A stretch of DNA of 64,000 nucleotides. It comes from Capnocytophaga sp. ARDL2 (lineage in GTDB: Bacteria > Bacteroidota > Bacteroidia > Flavobacteriales > Flavobacteriaceae). The notes beneath the pieces are model-generated. The model was not told the origin of the DNA. It did no database searches and saw only the letters and a program-made list of their open reading frames with translations. Location: assembly GCF_041530365.1 (NCBI RefSeq), contig NZ_CP168034.1:1426001-1490000 (forward strand), given 5' to 3'. Shown one piece after another: positions 45,535-53,391 of this stretch. How positions within the stretch are numbered: position 1 is the stretch's first letter; each line of letters begins with the position of its first letter. Both the position numbers and the translations under genes were made by a program.

Positions 45535-46902
45535 ATGGAAACAATCGTATTTACACCCAATACACTCACTGTCATAGCCCCAAAACAGCAGGGCTATGAA
45601 GTGCCAGTGCATACTGTTTATTACAATTTGCGACTGGGAAATAGAAATTTAACCAATGTAGGATCATCTACTTCTACATCTATAGGGACTACAACATTAA
45701 ACCCAGGTAATATTACTTTTCAAAACCCAGTAGAAGTGTTTAGTATTCCAATGTTTGTGCAAAATGTAGAAGTAACCTTGGGTGGAAAAATATTCATAAC
45801 CTTTGTAGAGCCGTTTACATTAAATATTGGAGAGCATACAGGAGCAATAACCTTTAGATGTTTTGGAAAGTTGTACGAATTGCCTATTACCTATAGAGTG
45901 ATAGTACCAAAGCGTATCAAAATGTCGCCAAAAGAAGTATTTTTTTGCTTAGACAAAGATCCTATCCATGTAGATAGATCTACCAATGCTCACAAGTTTG
46001 AAATGCGATTGACTATGCAGATGAAGTCAAATAGTTTGATGCCTACCAATACCATTGTTCAAACCTATGAGTACCTCAGTTATCGTCCTGTTGTAGATGT
46101 TTATCCTGGAGACGAAATCAATAGTTTTTTTGAAACAAACTACGCAACCTCTTATTTCATTACGAGATATTATGCAACAAAAGTACAAGTAGAGATTATT
46201 GAATATAATGCACAAAATGAAATTATTACTTACGGAGTATTACACAATTTGTATTTCCTGCCAGGTAAAACGCCAAAAGCATTTCCTTTTTTGACCAATG
46301 GAACCAAAAGGCGAATATATGATCGTAGCAAAATAGCCGTAAGTGCCTTGTACAATTCTCCCGATTTAGCACATTTTATTTCAAAAGACGATGGTCCTAC
46401 TGCTCCTACAATACCTCCCATTGCAGATCCAAACTCTTGGGAAAATTACAAAGTGATGAATTGGACTTTTGAGAGATTAGATGTAATTCCTTCTGGAGTT
46501 GTGTATAGAGAGACAACGATAGATTTTGTCAGTGTACCCATGCCCAACGGTTCTCAAAACATTATTCACCTGTTTTTTGAAAATCAAAACCGTGTGATGG
46601 ATTGGTTTAGTTGCGTAGGCGAAGTAAAATTTACCAGCGAATTTTCCCATCTGCAAGACGAAACCACAGGACAAAAATTTGGTTCGCTCGAAACACAAAC
46701 CCTTATCCTACATACAGGATTTATCTTAAAAGAAGAAATACCACTGATCAACGAATTGATAAAAAGCAATGAATGTGTGATACAAATAGGGGAGGAGTTT
46801 TACAAAGCCAAACCCATTTCACAAAAAAACGAAATCTACGATACAGAAAAACATCTGTACGCCATGGAAATCGAATTTGAAATAAAAAGAAATGCAAGAT
46901 AA
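45535..46902 (+). CDS. Tail protein after the tape measure (distal tail candidate)
   Basis: 455 residues, beta-rich. It starts 4 bases after the tape measure stop and overlaps the next gene by 11 bases. It ends with MEIEFEIKRNAR. The position right after the tape measure is that of a distal tail protein, but I see no definitive motif. Confidence 0.6.
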   Translation: METIVFTPNTLTVIAPKQQGYEVPVHTVYYNLRLGNRNLTNVGSSTSTSIGTTTLNPGNITFQNPVEVFSIPMFVQNVEVTLGGKIFITFVEPFTLNIGEHTGAITFRCFGKLYELPITYRVIVPKRIKMSPKEVFFCLDKDPIHVDRSTNAHKFEMRLTMQMKSNSLMPTNTIVQTYEYLSYRPVVDVYPGDEINSFFETNYATSYFITRYYATKVQVEIIEYNAQNEIITYGVLHNLYFLPGKTPKAFPFLTNGTKRRIYDRSKIAVSALYNSPDLAHFISKDDGPTAPTIPPIADPNSWENYKVMNWTFERLDVIPSGVVYRETTIDFVSVPMPNGSQNIIHLFFENQNRVMDWFSCVGEVKFTSEFSHLQDETTGQKFGSLETQTLILHTGFILKEEIPLINELIKSNECVIQIGEEFYKAKPISQKNEIYDTEKHLYAMEIEFEIKRNAR

Positions 46903-48715
46903 ATTCATCTCAACCACAGGAATACAAATAGCGATGGACGGTATAGATTATAGTTATACAGAAGAAAATCCACGCTTTAAAGATAGTTTTTGGACCAACT
47001 ATATTCTGCCTATAGACCTGTATTATACCCCAGAGGTGCTTACAGGTTTGGGCAATTATGCGTCGTTGTATGCCAGTGAATGGCAACGCTATCACGAAGG
47101 TACACATATTTTTGAAGGCAAACTGCGAAAAGCCAAAATGGAAGTATTGGAATTTGGCAAACACAGCATCAAAGTACAAATAGATAGTGGGTTTGAAAAT
47201 TTGCCCAATTTTGATAAAAAATTAGCCGATTTGCCGTTGCTTGTAAAAGCTGTTCCAGATATTTACACCCATGCCAACCAAATTGTAACTCAGTCGTACC
47301 CCGATACAGTGTATAATTTTCCAAAAATATATACTAGCGAATACAATTTAGAATCTACCGAATGGAAGTATTTCGATAGTTTTTACAATAACCGGGCTTT
47401 GTACGAAAGCCCCGACGGCAACAAGCACTTTTTGCGTAATCGCATAGAGGGGGCAAATTACGAAGTGTATAACAAAAACATTATTCAACCATTGCCCTAT
47501 ATCAAATATGTGTTGCAAAAAGGTTTTGAAGATGCAGGATATATTTTGTCTGGAGATATTTTGCAAGACGCATCATTGGAGCAAATTCTTTTGTGGAATG
47601 GTGGAAAAATAGAACAAACCAACAGAAAAGAAAAACTCGAAACCCAAGAAATAAAGATACTAAAATCAGATATAGACCCCGTTACTCGCAAGTGGACAAA
47701 AAAGTTGTACATACACGCACCAGGTAAATATTATTTCAAACTTACCAATAATAACACAAATGCTGATTATGTACAAGTAAGTTCGCCACAGTTACCAGCC
47801 AATAAGATTATGTTTACTTCTCCAGGAGCAGGATTGTTGTTTGGTATTCATTATTTGATTTATGTAGATACGGCACCAGCCGAGCAAGGAGTAGAATTGG
47901 TAGTATATTACAATCGTGAGCTTTCGCAATCTTATATCGATAGTTTGGGAGTAGATGATGTGATAGAAACGATTACTATCAGTCCGTATGGATATGGAGT
48001 GGTGCAAGGCGAACCCATTCATTTTGTGTATAACGAAAACGAAGTGAATCTAAAAAAATCTGTACCAGATATGACATTTGGCGAATTGGTAACAATTATC
48101 AAAAATCTAAAAAATTATGATTTGACCATAGAAGGCAATCTTGTGTATATGAACAAAATCAATCCATCATCGGAAATAAAAGATTTCAGTAAGCACGAAA
48201 CCGACAATCCTACTCGCAGTTTTACCGACAAAACCGCCTTTTTACTCAAGTTTGCCGACCATGAAAGCAATCCATTGAAAAATATTTATTTCACCGAAAA
48301 CAGCTACCAGCTCAATAAAGAGTTTGTGCCTGAAAACACCACCGAAATCAATATCAACCTGTTTTGCCTACCATTGGAAAGTTTTCGCAATTCATACACG
48401 GCACGAGCCTACAACGAATCGGCTTTGATGCTGGTGCATTACGATGGTCTCAATGCCGATGGCGACAATCACGCTACCGAACCCATAGGTGTACTCGACG
48501 AAAGCGTAGCTGTAGAACTACAACCATGGTATTTGCAACGATTGACCAACTATACCTATCGCTGGACCTTTATTGCCGATAAAAATCACATACGCAATTA
48601 CGACATCAGAGATAGTATTTATTGCTATGGTCGCAAACATCAAATCAAAAGTTGGACAAAACGCAGTATATCAGCCACACATTACGCCGTAGAAATCGAA
48701 ACAGAAACCTATTAA
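46892..48715 (+). CDS. Tail tip / baseplate hub candidate
   Basis: 607 residues with beta-rich domains, ISTTGIQIAMDGIDYSYTEE start and SWTKRSISATHYAVEIETET end. Gene order (tape measure, distal tail, this) fits a Tal or hub protein that contacts the cell. No peptidoglycan-hydrolase motif seen. Confidence 0.58.
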   Translation: MQDKFISTTGIQIAMDGIDYSYTEENPRFKDSFWTNYILPIDLYYTPEVLTGLGNYASLYASEWQRYHEGTHIFEGKLRKAKMEVLEFGKHSIKVQIDSGFENLPNFDKKLADLPLLVKAVPDIYTHANQIVTQSYPDTVYNFPKIYTSEYNLESTEWKYFDSFYNNRALYESPDGNKHFLRNRIEGANYEVYNKNIIQPLPYIKYVLQKGFEDAGYILSGDILQDASLEQILLWNGGKIEQTNRKEKLETQEIKILKSDIDPVTRKWTKKLYIHAPGKYYFKLTNNNTNADYVQVSSPQLPANKIMFTSPGAGLLFGIHYLIYVDTAPAEQGVELVVYYNRELSQSYIDSLGVDDVIETITISPYGYGVVQGEPIHFVYNENEVNLKKSVPDMTFGELVTIIKNLKNYDLTIEGNLVYMNKINPSSEIKDFSKHETDNPTRSFTDKTAFLLKFADHESNPLKNIYFTENSYQLNKEFVPENTTEININLFCLPLESFRNSYTARAYNESALMLVHYDGLNADGDNHATEPIGVLDESVAVELQPWYLQRLTNYTYRWTFIADKNHIRNYDIRDSIYCYGRKHQIKSWTKRSISATHYAVEIETETY

Positions 48716-48716
48716 T

Positions 48717-49484
48717 ATGACTTGGAACGACCTTACCCCACACCAGCAACGCGAAATCATACACGCCTTGCATCACGAAACCGACGAACAACAGCAAATG
48801 CTCTCACTCATCCGTGCCTTGTTGATGAAAAAAAATACTTGGTTCGACTATTATCGCATGCGTAAAACCCTGCGAAATACCCCCATTAGCAACCTTGTAG
48901 AGCAGTTGCAATTTCTCAACGAAAAACCCACACTCTACGAGTTTCCTCACATCAAAGGATTACAAGCTCCCGCCCCACGCATGGGCGATATTACCATAGA
49001 GCAGTACGCACTTTGCGATACGCTGTATCATAGATACCTGCCTCCCCTAACCCCTCCCGAAGAGGGGAACGCTCCCTTTCCTTTGGAGAGGGCTGGGGTG
49101 AGGCACTTACGCCAACTCGTAGCCTGTATATATCGCCTACCTGGCAAAGGATTTGACAAACAGCTATTGCCACAAGTAGCCAAAAACACAGACCTGCTAC
49201 CAGTGAAAGAATTGCAACGCATAGCCTTTATATTTTTTTGTATAAAATTGTATATAGCCGACAGCTATCCGTCGATTTTCAAACCCAAAACCCTTCCGGC
49301 AGACGATGCACCAGTGTTTGGCAAAAAACAGCAACACACACCCTTTTCGCAAATTATTGTGATAATGGCTGCCGACGAACTCCGATTGCTGGGCAACCTA
49401 AACGAATGCAAAAAAACACTATTGTACGATTTCTTTAGTGCCTTTTTAGAAAGTAGAAAAATACATAAACAGCAGGAAAAATGA
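48717..49484 (+). CDS. Phage protein with an in-frame REP insertion
   Basis: 255 residues, helical. Residues about 108-129 (LPPLTPPEEGNAPFPLERAG) translate a REP-like palindrome at 49040-49104. The rest (MTWNDLTPHQQREIIHALHH, KKTLLYDFFSAFLESRKIH) has no family I know. Starts 1 base after the previous stop and overlaps the next gene by 4 bases. Confidence 0.65.
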   Translation: MTWNDLTPHQQREIIHALHHETDEQQQMLSLIRALLMKKNTWFDYYRMRKTLRNTPISNLVEQLQFLNEKPTLYEFPHIKGLQAPAPRMGDITIEQYALCDTLYHRYLPPLTPPEEGNAPFPLERAGVRHLRQLVACIYRLPGKGFDKQLLPQVAKNTDLLPVKELQRIAFIFFCIKLYIADSYPSIFKPKTLPADDAPVFGKKQQHTPFSQIIVIMAADELRLLGNLNECKKTLLYDFFSAFLESRKIHKQQEK

Positions 49485-49978
49485 CCTCATACAACCAACT
49501 AAAACAGTATTTTGCTCACATAGTAGAGCAGTCGCAAGACATCAACGATTACACAGGCTATTTTGCCAGAGAACTGCACAGCAAACAAGGTAGCTACGAT
49601 GGTGTGACCTATCCGTGCCTTTCGCTATTTGGATACAGCATCGGCATAGAGGGCGAAGAGCTAAACAGCGTAGCCGTGCGTTCGATGAATTTTGGAATAT
49701 TGATAGGCAATGTACCAGCCGACGATTACGAAGCTCAATACCAAGCCATAGACCAAGCCGAAACCATAGCCTGGAAAGTAATCGCACGATTGCGATACGA
49801 CCACAACGATAAAACACATTTTCTCTACAACGCCCTGCTAAAAAACAGCATAGAAGTACGCCCTATAGAATTGGAAGGTGTAGGATTGTTTGGTGTAGAA
49901 GTAGCCTTTAAGCTCAAAAACCGCCAAAGCCTAAAACTCGACCCCAACGATTGGAAAGATGTGGAGAAAATTTGCTAA
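49481..49978 (+). CDS. Phage tail/neck-region protein
   Basis: 165 residues, MTSYNQLKQYFAHIVEQSQD with RPIELEGVGLFGVEVAFKLK near the end. Coupled (ATGA) to the previous gene. The size and beta pattern suit a tail-completion protein. Not proven. Confidence 0.6.
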   Translation: MTSYNQLKQYFAHIVEQSQDINDYTGYFARELHSKQGSYDGVTYPCLSLFGYSIGIEGEELNSVAVRSMNFGILIGNVPADDYEAQYQAIDQAETIAWKVIARLRYDHNDKTHFLYNALLKNSIEVRPIELEGVGLFGVEVAFKLKNRQSLKLDPNDWKDVEKIC

Positions 49979-50052
49979 TGTGAAAATTTGGAAATTTGGA
50001 AATTTGAAAATTTCTAAATTTCTAAATCTCTCAATCTCTAAATGCGAAGCCC

Positions 50053-50517
50053 ATGGAATACCGTTCAGAACTCGACATAGCCAAGCAATCAGAAAAGATG
50101 CTTACACAGGCACTGCAACATCAAACCCAGCGATTTGCCGACCATTACAACCGCCCTGCTGGTAACAAGTCTATAAAAGATGCTGTAGCCAAAGCCAAAG
50201 TAAAGCGATATGGCAAAAAGCGAGACGGCAATCAGAAAATATATATGCGTTCGCTATCGATACAAATGGCACGGCACGGCTTTGTACATCATTTTGGAAT
50301 AGACACTACCCGAAAAGGCGGTGTGCGTAATCGTACCAAACCCAAAGCTACAACCTACCATTATGCAGCCCATTATTATCGATTGAAAGCCACACCCTTT
50401 TTGGATACAGCCATAGAAAATAGTGGGGTAATCAATTATGTAGCCGACAACATCGCCCAATTACGAGCCGATGCCTTTGGCGAAGAATTGTTGTTTTTGG
50501 TATCGGGAAGGTATTAA
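50053..50517 (+). CDS. Phage structural-region protein
   Basis: 154 residues, strongly basic (KDAVAKAKVKRYGKKRDGNQ, TTRKGGVRNRTKPKATTYHY). The 75-base spacer before it is a simple repeat of AATTTGGAAATTTG and CTAAATTTCTAAATCTC type. Possibly a head-tail joining protein; no family recognised. Confidence 0.6.
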   Translation: MEYRSELDIAKQSEKMLTQALQHQTQRFADHYNRPAGNKSIKDAVAKAKVKRYGKKRDGNQKIYMRSLSIQMARHGFVHHFGIDTTRKGGVRNRTKPKATTYHYAAHYYRLKATPFLDTAIENSGVINYVADNIAQLRADAFGEELLFLVSGRY

Positions 50518-50695
50518 ATATCATCATAGCTATTCTGATGCTGAAAGTAAAAAATATTTTTTAGGTAATTAATCTCACCGCCCTACAATCGTAGGGCATT
50601 TTTTTTTGAAAAAAGATGAAAAAAAGTTGTAAAAATATTTTGATATTAATATTAATATCAATATCTTTGTAATGTTAATTTAAACGAGGTAAAAG

Positions 50696-50887
50696 ATGAA
50701 GTATTCAGAATTAGAAAGATTGCTCCGGAAAAATGGTTGTTATGACACAGGAAAGCAAGCAAATGGTCATCCAGTATGGTTTAGTCCGATAACAGGACAA
50801 AAGTTTAGAACAAGTAACCATAAGTCGGAAGAGGTTAAAATAAAAACATTAAAGTCTATTAGTAAACAATCGGGGGTTAAAATTTAG
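50696..50887 (+). CDS. hicA: HicA-family toxin
   Basis: 63 residues: MKYSELERLLRKNGCYDTGK, the His in ANGHPVWFSPITGQKFRTSN and end SISKQSGVKI. The motif is NGH rather than GSH, a mild change at the active-site approach. Confidence 0.85.
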   Translation: MKYSELERLLRKNGCYDTGKQANGHPVWFSPITGQKFRTSNHKSEEVKIKTLKSISKQSGVKI

Positions 50888-50910
50888 CCCCCAAACAAAA
50901 AATAAAGATT

Positions 50911-51321
50911 ATGAATAGAGTAAAAGCATTTATAGAAAGAGGCAATGATGGGAGTTATGGCGTTTATGTAGATTTAGAAGATGAAACGCTAAATTATGGT
51001 ATTCACGGTGATGGTTCTACAGTGGAAGAAGCTATAAAAGATTTTGAATTGTCTTATCTTGATATGAAGAAAATTCACGAAGAAGAAGGAATTCCATTTG
51101 TAGAAGCAGAATTTTCTTATCATTACGATGTACCTTCCTTTTTAAATTATTATAGTGGGTTTATATCATTGGCTGGGCTTTCAAGGCTTACAGGTATCAA
51201 TCAAGGGCAATTGAGCCACTATCTGAATGGATACAGAAACCCAAGTGAAAAAACCGCTCTAAAAATACAAACCAAAATTCAAGAATTTGGTAAAGAATTA
51301 CAGCAACTTCATTTCGTTTAA
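50911..51321 (+). CDS. hicB: HicB-family antitoxin with helix-turn-helix
   Basis: 136 residues: RVKAFIERGNDGSYGVYVDL start, connector SYHYDVPSFLNYYSGFISLA and helix-turn-helix LSRLTGINQGQLSHYLNGYR. Close to the HicB at 52313. Confidence 0.88.
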   Translation: MNRVKAFIERGNDGSYGVYVDLEDETLNYGIHGDGSTVEEAIKDFELSYLDMKKIHEEEGIPFVEAEFSYHYDVPSFLNYYSGFISLAGLSRLTGINQGQLSHYLNGYRNPSEKTALKIQTKIQEFGKELQQLHFV

Positions 51322-51470
51322 ATTAACACTTATAACTATCTGAATGCTGTATCGCCCTACAATCGTAGGGCTTTTTTTTTGAAAAAAATGAAAAAAAAGT
51401 TGTTGAGAATTTCGTATATTGTAAAAATTTACAGTATATTTGTATTGTTAAAATTTTAAAAGTATCAAAA

Positions 51471-51608
51471 ATGAAATTAACCAAAAGTGAAAGAGAACTG
51501 ATAGAAGCTATCAGAGATTATTTAAAATCAAGACACAATCCGTCATTAACTTTAGAATTTGAAGCAAGGTACTTATTTGACAAGATAATGGAGGGCAATA
51601 ATGAGTAA
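51471..51608 (+). CDS. Small helical protein, gene 1 of cassette O
   Basis: 45 residues, MKLTKSERELIEAIRDYLKS then EFEARYLFDKIMEGNNE. Similar in layout to the 49-residue ORF at 39274. No known family. Confidence 0.6.
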   Translation: MKLTKSERELIEAIRDYLKSRHNPSLTLEFEARYLFDKIMEGNNE

Positions 51609-51657
51609 AACAACAATACCGCTCGACAAGGGCGGTGTTTCAAAAAAAATAATATTT

Positions 51658-51909
51658 ATGGAAATCACAATCAATCAAAAAGCATCGTACAAAGAGCAAT
51701 TACAAGATATTATAGTAGATATATCGTGGTCAAAAATATCATCAAAATATTTTGGTAAATCTGTTTCTTGGATTCACAACAAACTTTCTGAAATAGATGG
51801 CAATGGCGGAAAAGGAGGTTTTACCGAAGAAGAAGCACAACAATTCAAAGGAGCATTGTACGACCTTTCGGAAAGAATACGCAAAACCGCAGACAATTTC
51901 AAAGCATAA
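51658..51909 (+). CDS. Short DUF5053-like protein, gene 2 of cassette O
   Basis: 83 residues from ATG 51658 (MEITINQKASYKEQLQDIIV). The longer in-frame start at 51601 overlaps the previous gene and its hairpin, so I reject it. Conserved block VDISWSKISSKYFGKSVSWI and end LYDLSERIRKTADNFKA. Confidence 0.65.
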   Translation: MEITINQKASYKEQLQDIIVDISWSKISSKYFGKSVSWIHNKLSEIDGNGGKGGFTEEEAQQFKGALYDLSERIRKTADNFKA

Positions 51910-52098
51910 GTTTTTCATTTTGATACTTATTTAATTTTTTAACATCCTTGCCCTACAATCGTAGGGCATTTTTTTATTCCTCCCCAACCCCTCCCAAGGT
52001 GGGGCTTTTTTTGAAAAAAAATGAAAAAAGTTGTAAAAATATTTTGGTATTCAAAAAAATATCATTATCTTTGTAATGTAAATAATAAATAAAACAAT

Positions 52099-52286
52099 AT
52101 GAAGTATTCAGAACTGCACCGAAAATTGAAAAGGCAGGATGTTATCTAAAAAAGCAAGGCAAAAGGCATCCATAATGGTACAGCCCTATTACAGGTAGAA
52201 CTTTTCCAACAAGTAGGCACGAAAACCAAGAAGTTGCAACAGGAACATTAAAAAGTATTGAAGAAGATTCAGGGGTAAAATTTTAA
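52099..52286 (+). pseudogene. Inactivated hicA
   Basis: The start MKYSELHRKLK is followed by a frameshift near 52130; the next frame gives AGCYLKKQGKRHP then an in-frame TAA and WYSPITGRTFPTSRH. This matches the hicA at 50696. Its antitoxin gene downstream is intact, as expected once a toxin is lost. Confidence 0.85.
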
Positions 52287-52312
52287 CCCCTGAATATAAA
52301 AAATAAAAAAAT

Positions 52313-52714
52313 ATGGAAATAAGAGCATTTATAGAAAAGGGTAAAGATGGAATGTATAGCATCTATGTAAAAAATAATCCGTTACCATTTGGATTGTTGG
52401 GTACAGGTGCAACCATAGAAGAAGCAAAAGAAGATTTTTATATTTCAATAGAAGAAATGCAAGAGATTTATGAAGAAGAAAATAAAGATTTTCCATTGTT
52501 TTCAGTGGTGTTTGATTATGATACTACTTCATTTTTAGAGTATTACAATCAATATATTACCTTGTCAGGATTAGGAAAATTGACAGGTATAAACAAAGCA
52601 CAATTGAGTCATTACATACAAGGAGTAAGAAATCCAAGTTTGGCTACTACACAAAAAATTCAAACCGCTTTACATAAATTTGCAGATGAATTAAAATCTA
52701 TTCAGTTTTATTAA
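52313..52714 (+). CDS. hicB: HicB-family antitoxin, orphaned by hicA loss
   Basis: 133 residues: IRAFIEKGKDGMYSIYVKNN, connector FDYDTTSFLEYYNQYITLSG and helix-turn-helix LGKLTGINKAQLSHYIQGVR. Could still neutralise the neighbouring HicA or act as a regulator. Confidence 0.87.
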   Translation: MEIRAFIEKGKDGMYSIYVKNNPLPFGLLGTGATIEEAKEDFYISIEEMQEIYEEENKDFPLFSVVFDYDTTSFLEYYNQYITLSGLGKLTGINKAQLSHYIQGVRNPSLATTQKIQTALHKFADELKSIQFY

Positions 52715-52774
52715 TTATTTACATCTTTTATTAATTTCTGAATACTTATGCCCTGCCTTTTCGGTAGGGCTTTT

Positions 52775-52811
52775 TTGTCCTTTTCACTACTAAAAAAACA
52801 CTGCAACTTTG
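52775..52811 (+). promoter_or_regulatory. Phage late-promoter-like motif 3, before terminase
   Basis: TTGTCCTTTT (from 52775) and CAACTTTG (52804-52811), 26 bases apart. ATG 52816 lies 5 bases after the box, suggesting a leaderless mRNA. TTG overlaps the T run of cassette P's terminator. Confidence 0.5.
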
Positions 52812-52815
52812 CTGT

Positions 52816-53391
52816 ATGGAACTAATAAAACAAACCAAAGACAGCAGTTTAGCCAAAATACAAGCCAGCTATTTAGACGAAAATGCTGTGGTACTTACTG
52901 AGAAACAACAGCTTATCAAAAACCGCCTTGCACACGCTTGGGGGTTGCGACTCAATGATAAATATTCGCCCCATCAGATTATACAAATCTTGATGAGAGA
53001 ACACAAAATTAGCCAAGCCACTGCCTACCGTGATTATAACTGGGCAATGCAAATATTTGGCAACCTCGATGCTACATACCTCGCAGCCGAAAAACAAGTG
53101 CTGAAAGAAGCTCTGTGGGATACCTACCAACGAGCCAAACAACAAGGCGAATTGGCAGTAGAAATCAAGGCCCTGAAAGAATACCGCTCGTTGTTCAACT
53201 TTGATGAAAGCGAAAACCAAGTAGATCCAAACAAAATTCAAGCTCACGAATACCGCATACAATTGGTGCGTTGGGCATATCCAAAACTCGCAGAAATGTT
53301 TGAGGGCGGTGTGTTAGATTTCAACAATCTAAATGTAGAAGATGTAGAATTTAAAGAGCAAATCCAAACCGACGAAGATGAGCAAGATTAA
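52816..53391 (+). CDS. terS: Terminase small subunit candidate
   Basis: 191 residues, helical, with KYSPHQIIQILMREHKISQA as a DNA-binding helix-turn-helix-like segment. It precedes the large terminase with a 14-base overlap, the standard arrangement. Recognises packaging DNA. Confidence 0.75.
   Translation: MELIKQTKDSSLAKIQASYLDENAVVLTEKQQLIKNRLAHAWGLRLNDKYSPHQIIQILMREHKISQATAYRDYNWAMQIFGNLDATYLAAEKQVLKEALWDTYQRAKQQGELAVEIKALKEYRSLFNFDESENQVDPNKIQAHEYRIQLVRWAYPKLAEMFEGGVLDFNNLNVEDVEFKEQIQTDEDEQD

Larger units (their letters stand above)
50640..51380 (+). other. Cassette N (hicA-hicB): palindrome, complementary ends, terminator
   Basis: Perfect 22-base palindrome TTGATATTAAT/ATTAATATCAA (50640-50661) between the promoter boxes; TATCTTTG at 50662-50669. 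The 5' arm TGTTAATTTAAACG (50673-50686) is exactly complementary to CGTTTAAATTAACA (51315-51328), which contains the hicB stop codon. A hairpin GGGGGTT/AGCCCCC spans the hicA stop. Terminator GCCCTAC/GTAGGGC plus T run (51354-51380). Confidence 0.75.
51420..51976 (+). other. Cassette O (small ORF + DUF5053-like): palindrome, complementary ends, terminator
   Basis: Palindrome TGTAAA-AA-TTTACA (51420-51433) and TATATTTG (51435-51442). The 5' arm (TGTTAAAA ... AAGTATCAAAA, 51446-51470) pairs with TTTTGATACTT ... TTTTAACA (51918-51944) as two blocks. Terminator GCCCTAC/GTAGGGC (51950-51976). Confidence 0.68.
52066..52776 (+). other. Cassette P (broken hicA + hicB): complementary ends, terminator
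   Basis: Promoter box TATCTTTG (52066-52073). The 5' arm ATGTAAATAATAAATAAAAC (52076-52095) pairs with GTTTTATTAATTATTTACAT (52705-52724), 19 of 20 bases. A perfect hairpin ATTCAGGGGT/ACCCCTGAAT surrounds the hicA stop. Terminator GCCCTGCC/GGTAGGGC plus T run (52750-52776). Confidence 0.7.
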
